From NCBI GenBank assembly GCA_035294125.1, contig DATGLM010000065.1:1-64000 (forward strand): a DNA stretch of 64,000 bases, read 5' to 3'. The stretch is from CADDYT01 sp035294125 (GTDB taxonomy: Bacteria; Chloroflexota; Ktedonobacteria; Ktedonobacterales; Ktedonobacteraceae). Positions within the stretch are counted from its first letter, which is position 1. Each line of letters starts with the position of its first letter. The notes under the pieces were generated by a model. The model saw only the letters and a list, made by a program, of their open reading frames with translations. It was not told where the DNA came from and did no database searches. Made by a program: the position numbers and the translations under genes. Of the stretch, positions 47,905-56,556 are shown piece after piece.

Positions 47905-48240
47905 CCCTTACTGAATCTCCCACAGAAGCCGCGCCACCTCGCTCTGACTCAGAACGTAGAACCCGTGCATACGAGAGAAAACGCTGAGTCCGTCCTTGAG
48001 ATTCTCAGGCAGCATCAAATGCGTCGTATTATGCTGGTGACATCACCTTTTCAGCAGTTGAGTACCTACCTGATCTTCGCTCAAGTGTTGCGATCTCATG
48101 GAACTGAGATCATTCATTACTATGCGCGGGCAGGTGAATGATACCCCGCAATCTGGTTCCTGTCAGCAGAGCATCGCCGCCTGGTCAGCAGTGAGATCGA
48201 TCGGATCGCGGTCTACCGGTCTAAAGGCGATCTTATTTGA
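47905..48240 (+). pseudogene. 3' fragment of a YdcF/DUF218 gene, frameshifted
   Basis: Frame one contains NAESVLEILRQHQMRRIMLV, TSPFQQLSTYLIFAQVLRS and HYYARAGE then stop (48139-48141). Frame two goes on from 48154: WFLSAEHRRLVSSEIDRI and VYRSKGDLI, ending TGA 48238. Joined, these match the C-terminal half of DUF218/YdcF proteins, envelope proteins of unclear enzymatic role. The N-terminal half is missing. A small deletion near 48145 broke the frame. Confidence 0.6.
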
Positions 48241-48266
48241 TCATCTCTTACAGAGAGAGAGGGCTG

Positions 48267-49496
48267 CTACTCTTGCTGGCCGCCCGGTACATTCAGTTGG
48301 CTGCCGGGTGAGGTTGGAGATTGCTGATTGGGCGAAGACGGAGTGCTTTGACCCTGTGTTGGCGTGCCCTGCACGATACCGCTGACCTGGTCTGAACTGT
48401 CGACCTGCATTTCGATCTGCAAGGCAAGCTGGTTGCTGTTGCCGGAGGCGCCGGACTTATTGAGCAGGGCGGTCATGTGCCAACGGCGCTCAGTACGCAG
48501 GCCAGTCAGCGCACCCTGATAGAGGACGGTTGAGGCATTCTGGCCGAGGGTGACCCGCGTTGAGGAGATGGATATGCCATTGCCGTTTCCCATTTGTTGC
48601 CCTTGCAGGACAATGACCAGCGTACCCTGCGCGCCGTTGCTCAGGGTGGTGTTGATGCGCAGCGTGACAGCCCCATTGGCATCGGGACCGTTTTGCGTCA
48701 GCGTGCCTTGCAGGGAAGCAGTGAACGGTGAGGCATAGGGATCGGACGAGTTGCTCTGGCTGCCGCTCGGATTTTGTGACGATGATGTTGGCTGAGCCTG
48801 TGACTGAGCCTGCGCCTGGGCTACACGAGCGCCGGAGCCGTTGCCGTTATTGGCGATCGCGTTCCAGCCGGGCTGCAAGGGGCCGGAGACCGTCCAGATA
48901 ACTCCGGCGAGTGTGAGCAGCCCGACCAGCGTGGCAAGGGCGGGGTGAGAGCGGTTGCGCGCGTTGAGCGGGGTGAGCAGGCGGCTCAGCAGCAAGCCGC
49001 CGATAAGGGCGACGCTGGCGGCATAGATAAGGATACCCCACCATGTTTGCGTATCGCTGCCGGTTGCGATGCCGTGGACGGTGACCAGCCCGTAGAGAAC
49101 CAGCGTCAGCACGTGCAGGCGACGCCACCATCTATAGCCAATGAGCGGGCGAATCCAGGTGCTGATGCCGATAGCGAGTCCAAGATAGAGTCCAACGATG
49201 CCCAGCGCCATCCAGAGCGGGCGATAATGACTGGCAAAAGGAATAAAGATTTCGTTCCAGCCGAAGCTGGTAAAGGGGTCGATCCAGACTGCCAGGACAT
49301 GGATGCACGTGAAAACCAGCGCGAGCAGGGTAGTAAAGTTGTGCAGCTCGCTGTTGAGCATGCGCGGCCACTTGCTTTCAGACTGCCATTGCATGCTCAG
49401 TGCCAGCCCGATCGCGACTGAAAGGGTGAGCAGAATATAGGCGGTAAAGCCTCCCGCTCGCGCTATATCCCAGGTAACCGATTGCCAGACACTCAT
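48267..49496 (-). CDS. Ferric-reductase-like membrane protein with secreted tail domain
   Basis: 409 residues. Six membrane helices in about 10-225 form a ferric reductase-like transmembrane domain: ELHNFTTLLALVFTCIHVLA and RRLHVLTLVLYGLVTVHGIA contain the paired His for b-type heme. After a Ser/Gln/Asn-rich linker (about 235-275) comes a beta-rich domain of about 120 residues that I do not recognise (TLRINTTLSNGAQGTLVIVL), then a Pro/Ser/Gln tail. No FAD/NAD domain is present, so electrons probably pass to an external partner, which agrees with the ApbE flavin transferase encoded 18 bases upstream. Confidence 0.78.
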   Translation of the reverse strand: MSVWQSVTWDIARAGGFTAYILLTLSVAIGLALSMQWQSESKWPRMLNSELHNFTTLLALVFTCIHVLAVWIDPFTSFGWNEIFIPFASHYRPLWMALGIVGLYLGLAIGISTWIRPLIGYRWWRRLHVLTLVLYGLVTVHGIATGSDTQTWWGILIYAASVALIGGLLLSRLLTPLNARNRSHPALATLVGLLTLAGVIWTVSGPLQPGWNAIANNGNGSGARVAQAQAQSQAQPTSSSQNPSGSQSNSSDPYASPFTASLQGTLTQNGPDANGAVTLRINTTLSNGAQGTLVIVLQGQQMGNGNGISISSTRVTLGQNASTVLYQGALTGLRTERRWHMTALLNKSGASGNSNQLALQIEMQVDSSDQVSGIVQGTPTQGQSTPSSPNQQSPTSPGSQLNVPGGQQE

Positions 49497-49514
49497 GGTT
49501 GTTTCCCTATAATG

Positions 49515-50480
49515 TTATTTCATAAGGTGCGCGGGCCAGGGTTCTACTGCCTGCCAGCTTCCATCGCTGCTTACGAACAGCCCGGCCAACCGGTGCTTGC
49601 GCAGAAAATCGCTCCCTTTTTTCCGGCCCAGAATAAATGCGACTTTGGCGGCCACCTCAGCCTGTTCGCACAGGGGCGCTACCACCGTTACCGACCAGAG
49701 ATCTCCCCGCACGGGCAATCCCGTCTGTGGGTCGAGCAGGTGATGACGGCGCTTGCGTCCCTGCATCCAGTGTCGGCGAGAGATACCAGAGGTCGCCATT
49801 GCTCCGCTACGCAGTGGAATAGCCCAGGAGGTATCCTTTCCCTCCACCGCAATGGGCCAGGCGTCCTCTCGCGGCGGCAAGCCCACCATCGACAGATCAC
49901 CACCGGCATTGACGAGAGCGGGCGTAATACCTGCCTGGCGCAGAGTCTCCAGTGCGGCATCAACAGCCATGCCCTTGGCGATACCGCCGAAATCCAGCCG
50001 CACGCCCGGCGGCAAGATCACAAAATGGCTCACCGGGTGTATCTGGATCTCCCGCCATCCTCCGCCGGGTTGCCCTTTATATGGTCTGTCGGGCTGTAGG
50101 GCGGGCAGTTCATCGAAGGAACGGTCATAGCCAATCTGCTGCAACTGATCCAGTAATGTCGGATCGTAGAGGCCATCGGTGGCTCGTGCCGCCGCCAGAG
50201 CTTTCGCGATCACACGGTACAGCAACTCGCTGACCATCACCGGCTCTCCTGCATGCCGATTGAGCTGTGACAACTCGCTCCCTGACAGGAAGCGGCTCAG
50301 CGTCAGCTCCCACTCCATAAAAAGGCCGCGCACCAGCTTGCTGCCGACTTCCACCTTGCGTTCAGGTAGGAGCAGCGTAATGGTGGTTCCCATGGCATGA
50401 AATTGTTCGCAACTCATGCCATCCGGTACAGTGTATTCCGGCTCAGGAGGTACGCGAGTTGGTGAATGGAGATTGCGCAT
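49515..50480 (-). CDS. apbE: FAD:protein FMN transferase (ApbE)
   Basis: 321 residues from ATG 50480 (a TTG at 50492 is also possible). ApbE signatures: FHAMGTTITLLL, DGLYDPTLLDQLQQIGYD, GVRLDFGGIAKGMAVDAAL, LVNAGGDLSMVG, and ATSGISRRHW-HHLLDPQTGLPV for Mg-FAD binding. It moves FMN from FAD to a Ser/Thr of an extracytoplasmic protein. No flavinylation motif of the [ST]GAT type is obvious in the neighbouring proteins, so the acceptor may be elsewhere. No signal peptide is seen. It overlaps the preceding gene's 3' end by about 38 bases. Confidence 0.88.
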   Translation of the reverse strand: MRNLHSPTRVPPEPEYTVPDGMSCEQFHAMGTTITLLLPERKVEVGSKLVRGLFMEWELTLSRFLSGSELSQLNRHAGEPVMVSELLYRVIAKALAAARATDGLYDPTLLDQLQQIGYDRSFDELPALQPDRPYKGQPGGGWREIQIHPVSHFVILPPGVRLDFGGIAKGMAVDAALETLRQAGITPALVNAGGDLSMVGLPPREDAWPIAVEGKDTSWAIPLRSGAMATSGISRRHWMQGRKRRHHLLDPQTGLPVRGDLWSVTVVAPLCEQAEVAAKVAFILGRKKGSDFLRKHRLAGLFVSSDGSWQAVEPWPAHLMK

Positions 50481-50970
50481 TGCCGGATCCAAATTGATAC
50501 CCTCCCTGATTGCCTTGATTATTGAAGAATCCGCCGGAATTATTCGTATTAGATGGCGGCTGCGGCCCCGGTGAATACGATGGCGTTGATGATGACGATG
50601 ATGACGACGGCGCGGCCTGGCTGGACGTTACACCCGTGACATGGCTCGCGGCCAGCCCACCCAGCGCGCCAAAGCCAATGATAGAGGCGATAACGAGAAA
50701 CTTTTTGAGCGCATCCGCCACTTCCAGTGTCTCAGCCTTTGACAGGCGCGCCGGTTTATCCGCGCTTCGCGCCTGCTGTCGGCGCGGCACCTGTTGCTGT
50801 GCATGGCGCTGCGTTCCCTGAGCATGGTACCCGGATTGAGCGTAGTAGCCAGGATATTCGTAGAATGGCTCCTCTTTCGGCCCGCTTTGAGCCGTCCGCC
50901 TCTGTGGTGAAACCCACTCCACGGTTGGCTCATTATAAAAATCGTATGGGTCGTATACGTTATTATCCAT
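50443..50970 (-). CDS. Single-helix membrane protein, low-complexity, unknown
   Basis: 175 residues. The cytoplasmic N-terminus is Tyr/Gln-rich (DPYDFYNEPTVEW, YPGYYAQSGYHAQG). KKFLVIASIIGFGALGGLAA (about 90-108) is the membrane helix, and the external tail is Ser/Pro/Asn/Gly-rich (SSSSSSSTPSYSPG, GGFFNNQGNQGG). No domain known. GTAGGAGAAG precedes the ATG. First gene of the unit with ApbE and the ferric-reductase-like protein, so it may be a small electron-transfer subunit or anchor. Confidence 0.7.
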   Translation of the reverse strand: MDNNVYDPYDFYNEPTVEWVSPQRRTAQSGPKEEPFYEYPGYYAQSGYHAQGTQRHAQQQVPRRQQARSADKPARLSKAETLEVADALKKFLVIASIIGFGALGGLAASHVTGVTSSQAAPSSSSSSSTPSYSPGPQPPSNTNNSGGFFNNQGNQGGYQFGSGNAQSPFTNSRTS

Positions 50971-51090
50971 ATTAACTTCTCCTACCAGATATGAGGGTAC
51001 GCATATCTACCTGTATCCAGAATACATCATACGCGAGGATTCTCAGAAAAGATACAGAGACTTGTAAAAATATTGTAAAGTTGGAGGTCG

Positions 51091-53046
51091 CTATCGTACT
51101 GTCCGGCGTTGGAAAACCGGGCGTTCCTCGCGTGCGCGCTGTTTGCCTGCGCCATTGGCAACGCTGTCGGCGATCTCTTCTGTATCGTCAGTTGTGATAG
51201 CGACTGTGTTACCAGTCGGACTGTTGAATTGTGCTTCGTAGAGATGCTGGTAGAGACCAGATTGCAGGAGCAGGGTCTCGTGCGTGCCTCGTTCGACGAT
51301 GCGGCCCTGGTCTACCACGAGAATCTGTTCCGCCCGTTGGATGGTTGAGAGACGGTGAGCGATGGCGATAACCGTTCTTCCCTGCAAGAGGCTGTCCAGC
51401 GCCTGCTGGATCAGGCGTTCGGCCTGTGAATCCAGAGAACTGGTTGCCTCGTCGAGCAGCAGGTAGGGGGCGCGGCGCAGCAACGCACGGGCGATGGCGA
51501 CGCGCTGTTTTTCACCTCCCGACAGGCGATAGCCACGTTCGCCTACGATGGTGTCCAGCCCGTCTGGCAAGCGCTCAACGAGATCTTGCAGTTGCGCCGC
51601 CGCAATGGCGGTGCGCAGTTCGTCCTCGGAGACCTCCAGGGCGCCGTAGCACAGATTTTCGCGCAGGCTCGTGTGGAAGAGAAACACATCCTGTGTGACC
51701 ACCGCAACCCGGCTGCGCAGATCATCGTTGGAAATGTCGCGCAGATCGATGCCGTCGAGCTTGACAGCGCCACTGCCGGGGTCGTAGAAACGAGCGGACA
51801 GCGAGAGGATGGTGGATTTGCCCGCGCCGCTAGGGCCTACCAGCGCCGTCAGTTTGCCGACCGGGGCGACGAAGGAAACATTATGCAGTACCTCCGGGCC
51901 ATTGACATAGGCAAACGAGACGTTCTCAAAGGCGATGCCCCGCGTTGGCTTAGCGGGCAGCGGCTGCGGATGTTCGGTTTCTTTCACTGTTTGTGGCAGG
52001 TCAAGGAACTGGAAAACGCGGTCAAAAAGGGCGAGTCCGCCCAGAATGGTCGTGTTGGCTCCGGCCAGCGAGGAAGCCGGACGATAGAGCTGGGCGAGGT
52101 AGGTGGCAAAGGCGACGATGGTGCCGAGCGCTACCTGGTGCGTGATGACCAGATAGGCCCCATAGGTGTAGAGAACGGCGGGACCAAGCGCGGCCAGCGA
52201 CTGCACCACCACGGAAGCCCACTGCGTGACGAGTGTCTGCTCCAACTGAGTGGAACGTACATCCCCATTAGCCCTGCGAAAGCGCAGGAATTCGCGTACC
52301 TGCGTGCCAAAACTTTTGATGACCAGCGCGCCGGAGAGGCCCATCGTCTCCTCCAGTACCACAGACATCTCACCCAGCGCGCGTTGCGCATTCTCAACAG
52401 CCTTGTAGCTACGCTTACCGAAGTAGAGCACGGGGAAGGCGAAAGCGGGCAGGGCAAGGACGGCAGCAATGGAAAGCTGCCAGTTGACCACGAACATAAC
52501 GATGAGCGTCCCTATGACCGTGACGAGATTGGACAGCGTCCCCATGAACGATTGGGAGACGACATTCTGGATGGCACTGGCATCGTTGACGAAGCGCGTC
52601 TGGATCTCGCCCGCTCGCGTCCAGGTAAAGAAATCCAGGCCCAGGGATTGGACGTGGCGATACAGTTGATTGCGCAGGTCCGCGATCAAACCCTGAGAGA
52701 CGACGGCGCTGAGGTAGTTCTGGGCGAGGCCGAGCAATGCCCCCAGCAAGGGGAAGATCAGCATGCCGAGGCCGAGCAGGAGCACCATCTGAAAATTGTG
52801 CTGTGGGATGGCCGTGTCAATCAGCTCGCGAATAAGCAGAGCCGGGACAAGCCCCACTCCCACACCCAGCAGAATCACTATCAGCGTCAGTATCATCTGC
52901 CATCCATAGGAGCGCAGCAGGTTCCATACCCTTGCCAGCGTTTTCGGCACATCTGGCTTCCCCTCTTTCAGATAACTCAGTGTTTGCCGCTGCTGCCAGA
53001 TGCCTCCCATCCCTACCCCACCGAGACTCCTACGACTATACATCAT
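51091..53046 (-). CDS. Multidrug-type ABC exporter (fused permease-ATPase)
   Basis: 651 residues. Six membrane helices in about 45-340 (ABC_membrane type I exporter), then an intact ATPase: Walker A GPSGAGKST, Q-loop VVTQDVFLF, signature RLSGGEKQR, Walker B YLLLDEATSSLD and H-loop IAHRLST. It is an ABCB/LmrA/MsbA-like half-transporter working as homodimer. AGAAGG lies upstream of the ATG. It is the last gene after marR, the ABC-2 ATPase and the permease (107-base gap), likely one efflux operon. A C-terminal charged extension of about 40 residues is atypical. Confidence 0.9.
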   Translation of the reverse strand: MMYSRRSLGGVGMGGIWQQRQTLSYLKEGKPDVPKTLARVWNLLRSYGWQMILTLIVILLGVGVGLVPALLIRELIDTAIPQHNFQMVLLLGLGMLIFPLLGALLGLAQNYLSAVVSQGLIADLRNQLYRHVQSLGLDFFTWTRAGEIQTRFVNDASAIQNVVSQSFMGTLSNLVTVIGTLIVMFVVNWQLSIAAVLALPAFAFPVLYFGKRSYKAVENAQRALGEMSVVLEETMGLSGALVIKSFGTQVREFLRFRRANGDVRSTQLEQTLVTQWASVVVQSLAALGPAVLYTYGAYLVITHQVALGTIVAFATYLAQLYRPASSLAGANTTILGGLALFDRVFQFLDLPQTVKETEHPQPLPAKPTRGIAFENVSFAYVNGPEVLHNVSFVAPVGKLTALVGPSGAGKSTILSLSARFYDPGSGAVKLDGIDLRDISNDDLRSRVAVVTQDVFLFHTSLRENLCYGALEVSEDELRTAIAAAQLQDLVERLPDGLDTIVGERGYRLSGGEKQRVAIARALLRRAPYLLLDEATSSLDSQAERLIQQALDSLLQGRTVIAIAHRLSTIQRAEQILVVDQGRIVERGTHETLLLQSGLYQHLYEAQFNSPTGNTVAITTDDTEEIADSVANGAGKQRAREERPVFQRRTVR

Positions 53047-53153
53047 GACCTTCTTTCACTGTATTGAAATGAATTTCCGTAGGTGCCGATCAATCGGCAC
53101 CCACAGCTTTCCCATCGTCACGAAAGCCGATTTGCTGCTCTACATGCCGTTGT

Positions 53154-54023
53154 TTACTGCGCCACTCGCGGGTAGAGAAATGCTCCAATGGTCACCAGGA
53201 CGATGGCGGTCACAAACAGGACGACGAAATCGATGACGATGGCGGATGTGATGGTGCCACCGGCAAGCATCAGGGAGCGCAAGGCGTCGACTTCGTAGCT
53301 CAGAGGATTGGCGCGGGCGATCACCTGCAGCCAGCCGGGCATAATGGCGACGGGATAGATGGCGTTACTGGCGAAAAAGAGCGGCATGGTGAGCACCTGG
53401 CCGATGCCCATGAAACGCTCTCGTGTCTTGACGAGACAGGCGATGATCAGCGAGAAGGTGGCAAAACAGGTCGCCCCCAGTATCACCATCACGATCACGC
53501 CCAGCAGTGCCAGGGGATTCCAGTCCATACGCACGCCCAGCAACAGGGCCAGGACGTAGACGATCAGCGCCTGCGCGAGGCCACGCACACCTGCCGCCAG
53601 TCCTTTTCCCAGCACAAGCGCGCCACGCGGTGTGGGGCTGGCGAGGAACTTGTGGATAATGCCCAGGTCACGCTCCCAGATAACGGCGATGCCGGAGAAG
53701 ATGGCGATGAAGAGCACACTCTGCGCCAGGATACCGGGAGCCATGAACTCCAGATAGCTTTCGCCGCCGGTGGGAATGGCGCGGATGCGGGTGAATACCT
53801 CGCCAAAGATCAGGAGCCAGAGGGCAGGTTGTACCGCTCTCGTGATGATATCGGTCGGGTCGTGCCTGATTTTGCGCACTTCCAGCCAGACAATAGTCGA
53901 TGTTTTCGCAATGAAGCTTGCCAGTGCCGCGATGGGATTGGCTCGATCTTCTGCGGTGAGCACGCCAATCTGTGCAGCATTAGCCAAGACGTCTCGCTGT
54001 GCGACGGGTACGCGCTGTGTCAC
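53154..54023 (-). CDS. ABC-2-type permease (DrrB-like)
   Basis: About 289 residues from GTG 54023, which has AGGAGGGAG five bases upstream; an ATG at 54077 is a less likely start. ABC2_membrane core with six helices: RAVQPALWLLIFGEVF, GILAQSVLFIAIFSGIAVIW (with the conserved EFxxPGI-like start FMAPGI), LAQALIVYVLALLLGV, FSLIIACLVKTRERFMGIGQ, LPLSYEVDALR region and a final helix. It partners the ATPase encoded upstream, whose 3' end it overlaps by 44 bases. Typical cargo: hydrophobic antibiotics. Confidence 0.87.
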   Translation of the reverse strand: MTQRVPVAQRDVLANAAQIGVLTAEDRANPIAALASFIAKTSTIVWLEVRKIRHDPTDIITRAVQPALWLLIFGEVFTRIRAIPTGGESYLEFMAPGILAQSVLFIAIFSGIAVIWERDLGIIHKFLASPTPRGALVLGKGLAAGVRGLAQALIVYVLALLLGVRMDWNPLALLGVIVMVILGATCFATFSLIIACLVKTRERFMGIGQVLTMPLFFASNAIYPVAIMPGWLQVIARANPLSYEVDALRSLMLAGGTITSAIVIDFVVLFVTAIVLVTIGAFLYPRVAQ

Positions 54024-54786
54024 GGTAACTCCCTCCTGTTTCCAGCATATTGCCAGTGTAGTGAGTAAAGACATCATCCAGTGTTGTTTCTTCGCCGCCG
54101 ATACCAGCCTTCAGCTCAATGGGCGATCCGATAGCCATAATTTTGCCGAGATGCATGATCGCGACGCGGTCGCAGAGGCTATCGGCCTCTTCCATGTAGT
54201 GGGTGGTCAGGAGAATGGTCATGCCTGATTGCTTGCGCAGCTCCTCAAGATGCTCCCAGACGGCTCTGCGCGCCACGGGGTCGAGGCCCACGGTTGGCTC
54301 GTCCAGAAAGAGCACCTGTGGCTGGTGCAGCATGGCCTGCGCCACCTCCAACCGGCGAATCATACCGCCGGAATAGGTGCGCACGAGCTTATCTGCCGCC
54401 TCTTGCAGACCCATAAATTGTAGCGCCTGCCGCGCCTTTGGTCCGCGTTCCTCACGCGGCAGATCATAGAGACGCGCAAAGATCAGCAGATTTTCATAGC
54501 CCGTGAGGTTGCCATCCGCCGAGAGGGCCTGTGGCACGTAGCCAATGCGACGGCGTACCGCCATAGGCTGCTTCGTTACGTCGAAGCCGACGACGGATGC
54601 GTAGCCGGAAGTCGGGGGAAGCAGTGTTGTCAGTATCTTGATGGTCGTGCTCTTGCCTGCTCCATTGGGGCCGAGCAGGCCAAAAACCTCTCCCGGCTTC
54701 ACGGCAAAGCTTATGTGGTCCACAGCGGCCTGTTCGCCGAAGAGTTTGACGAGGTCTCTGACCTCAACTATTGGTTGCTCTTGCAT
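53980..54786 (-). CDS. ABC-2-type ATPase (DrrA-like)
   Basis: 268 residues. Walker A GPNGAGKST (about 38-46), signature YSGGMIRRLE near 140, Walker B VLFLDEPTVGLD near 160, TTHYMEEADSL near 194. A short C-terminal DrrA-type extension (EETTLDDVFTHYTG) is the feature that links the ATPase with its permease. The start overlaps the marR stop by 23 bases and its end overlaps the permease start, so translation is coupled across three genes. Confidence 0.9.
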   Translation of the reverse strand: MQEQPIVEVRDLVKLFGEQAAVDHISFAVKPGEVFGLLGPNGAGKSTTIKILTTLLPPTSGYASVVGFDVTKQPMAVRRRIGYVPQALSADGNLTGYENLLIFARLYDLPREERGPKARQALQFMGLQEAADKLVRTYSGGMIRRLEVAQAMLHQPQVLFLDEPTVGLDPVARRAVWEHLEELRKQSGMTILLTTHYMEEADSLCDRVAIMHLGKIMAIGSPIELKAGIGGEETTLDDVFTHYTGNMLETGGSYRDTARTRRTARRLG

Positions 54787-55231
54787 ATTCCTGTTCCTTC
54801 AATGTCGCTCTGGTTTGCCCCTCTGCCGTCTCCAGGACACGCTCAAGCAGATGCTGTAACATTGCCTGCTCCTCCTCATCCAGTGGCGCGAGCAAATGGG
54901 TAAGCAGTTCGCGCCGTCGCTGCTGCCACGACTCCACTTTCGCATTGCCCTGCTCGGTCAGCATGACGCGCACCATGCGCTCGTCGTCGCTCTGACGCTC
55001 GCGAGTGACCAGCCCGACCTTTTCCAGCCGCTTGCACGCGGTAGTGGCCGAGCTGCCGGTCACATCCAGCGCCTCGGCCAGTTCGCCGATACTCAACGGC
55101 CCTCTTTTGCGCAGGATGCGCAGCAGCCAGTACTGCTCCGGCGTCATTTCCCCTCTAGAGATAGGGTGTGTAAGACGGCGAATGAGGTGATACAGGGAAA
55201 GTACATCATCCACCAGCCGTTCTGCTGCCAT
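54764..55231 (-). CDS. MarR-family transcriptional regulator
   Basis: 155 residues. The winged helix-turn-helix is clear: MTPEQYWLLRILRKRGPLSI, GELAEALDVTGSSATTACKR, LEKVGLVTRERQSDDERMV (wing with Asp-Asp-x-Arg). Dimerisation helices lie at both ends. MarR proteins repress efflux genes until a ligand binds. It heads the efflux operon, and a palindrome covers its promoter, so autoregulation of the whole operon is expected. Confidence 0.9.
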   Translation of the reverse strand: MAAERLVDDVLSLYHLIRRLTHPISRGEMTPEQYWLLRILRKRGPLSIGELAEALDVTGSSATTACKRLEKVGLVTRERQSDDERMVRVMLTEQGNAKVESWQQRRRELLTHLLAPLDEEEQAMLQHLLERVLETAEGQTRATLKEQEYARATNS

Positions 55232-55281
55232 ACTGAATCCTCCCTCGTTTCCTTTCCTCTAAACCAGTTACCTTCATGTAC

Positions 55282-55306
55282 AATTATATTGATCGTCAAA
55301 GTAATT
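55282..55306. promoter_or_regulatory. Probable MarR operator
   Basis: AATTA-TA-TTGA-TCG-TCAA-AG-TAATT: a 25-bp palindrome with both half-sites perfect except the dinucleotide spacers. It covers the -10 and spacer of the marR promoter. The size fits MarR dimer sites. Confidence 0.65.
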
Positions 55307-55312
55307 TGTCAA
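55283..55312 (-). promoter_or_regulatory. Consensus promoter of the MarR efflux operon
   Basis: On the minus strand TTGACA (55312-55307) and TATAAT (55288-55283), 18-base spacer, both perfect. Start near 55276, 45 bases before ATG 55231. Confidence 0.75.
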
Positions 55313-55367
55313 GGGCGATTTTTGAGAAGACAATGAGCGGATATTCGGTAGGGAGATATTCAAAGAG

Positions 55368-55520
55368 TTAATCGGAGCTATCTCCTGGATCAGGAGTCTC
55401 GTCGGGACTGTATGCGCTTTCATAGGCATGACGTAGCGCCAGAAACGCTATTTTCAGTTCCTGACGCACGGCACTGTCCGGCTCTGCAAGCACAAGCTCT
55501 TGATAGGCATCCAGGAAATT
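55368..55520 (-). pseudogene. Unidentified C-terminal gene fragment
   Basis: A minus-strand frame of 50 codons without a start, following a TGA, ends TAA at 55368. It reads DAYQELVLAEPDSAVRQELK, FLALRHAYESAYSPDE and DPGDSSD: helical, acidic, clearly protein-like. It is in the decayed restriction-modification region and may be the tail of another lost gene. Confidence 0.4.
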
Positions 55521-55529
55521 TCATTTCGA

Positions 55530-56104
55530 CTTTCTTCGCCTTCATCTCATATACCGTGACTACGTTGTCGTCATCTTTGAGGGCAATTTGTACATCAGAG
55601 AAGCCACCTGAATGCTTCGGTAAGAACATCTTCAGCAGATACTTTAGCTGTCTGTACATCTGTTAGCAACTGGAGCGCAGCTTCATAGACCTGCGGTGGA
55701 TTCCCGGCCATAGGGAGTCCGGGTGCTAATATGGTAGTTATATTGCGGAAGGCAGATGTGAGAAATGCCGTTGTTGGGTTGCAGTCAAGTTGGTGTTTAC
55801 GCACCAATGGCCCGATAAAGCGTTCATCAAACATGCGACCGGAATAAGCATCGGATGTTCCTATCTCTGTGTAAGGTTTACGGATATCTACTGAAGGACT
55901 AACGCTTTTTGCCAGCATACAAGCCAGAAGGAAACGAATACATGCCCTGTTACGGGATGATCTTGCTACTAACTCTATTCTCTGGATTACTTCTTGATCG
56001 CTTATAATGGGTGTGGTGAGACTTGCCTCTGCCCGTTCAAGTGCTAAAGTAAGGACATCTGTAGGATTTCCGGCTCCAGTTCCACTTCCTCCTGTGGCTG
56101 GCAT
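55530..56104 (-). pseudogene. Decayed SacI-type restriction endonuclease gene
   Basis: The first frame (from 56104) gives 169 residues: VLTLALERAEASLTTPIIS, RNRACIRFLLACMLAK, VDIRKPYTEIGTSDAYSGR, DERFIGPLVRKHQLDCNPTT and AFLTSAFRNITT. I recall this pattern (DIRKPYTEI, SGRxxDE, NPTTAFLT) from the SacI restriction endonuclease family. After VLTEAFRWLL it stops at 55595. A second frame then shows GGFSDVQIALKDDDNVVTVY and EMKAKKV, which resembles a later, catalytic-region part of the same family. The stretch between is much too short, so an internal deletion has removed a large part. Confidence 0.6.
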
Positions 56105-56370
56105 ACAACCTCCCCTTCAACAGCGTAGTTTACCCAGAGCACTTCCTGACGTGGTGTTTTTGTTGAAAAGAAATTCACGACTTCACTATGCAGATCATTG
56201 TATGTTTCTACTGGTGACGGCTCTCTATTAATAAGCACTGCCGCTGATCCCCCAAATGGCTCGCAATAATGTGTCGTTCTCGGCAACAGGGGCAGAAGCC
56301 AGTTAAGATGACTATATTTTCCACCATACCATCCAAAGGCAATGAGCCTTCTTCTCTCTTCATTCTCCAT
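56044..56370 (-). pseudogene. Internally deleted D12-class adenine methyltransferase
   Basis: 108 residues instead of about 270-300. The N-terminal part is a Dam/D12 methyltransferase: FGWYGGKYSHLNWLLPLLP, HYCEPFGGSAAVLINREPSP (SAM-binding FxGGSxA) and VETYNDLHSEVVNFF. The text then jumps to STKTPRQEVLWVNYAVEG, which looks like the C-terminal end. The target-recognition domain and the DPPY catalytic motif are missing. It overlaps the endonuclease start by 61 bases, as in an RM operon. Confidence 0.65.
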
Positions 56371-56483
56371 TTCTCAATTTCTCCCCTGAAATAAATTCAA
56401 TTTGAGCATAGCGAGCTTTCTCTCTGTCGCCTCGCAGTATACTCCAATAGCTATTTCTTTTGCAAGAGCCTGGGTTGCTACGC

Positions 56484-56513
56484 GAGGCCACCCCGATTGA
56501 TCCGGGTGGCCTC
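56484..56513. terminator. Hairpin between the RM remnant and the DUF5666 gene
   Basis: GAGGCCACCC (56484-56493) pairs with GGGTGGCCTC (56504-56513), 10-base loop. It lies downstream of the minus-strand DUF5666-like gene. A T-run on the minus strand is weak. Confidence 0.6.
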
Positions 56514-56556
56514 ACTCCTGCTAAATGATGAAAACGTCTGTGTTCATTTTTGCTTA

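Noticed and set aside
51586..53067. A 493-codon plus-strand open frame opposite the ABC exporter
   Set aside because: The exporter has all ABC motifs; the antisense product is Gln/Arg/Asp-rich with no domain.
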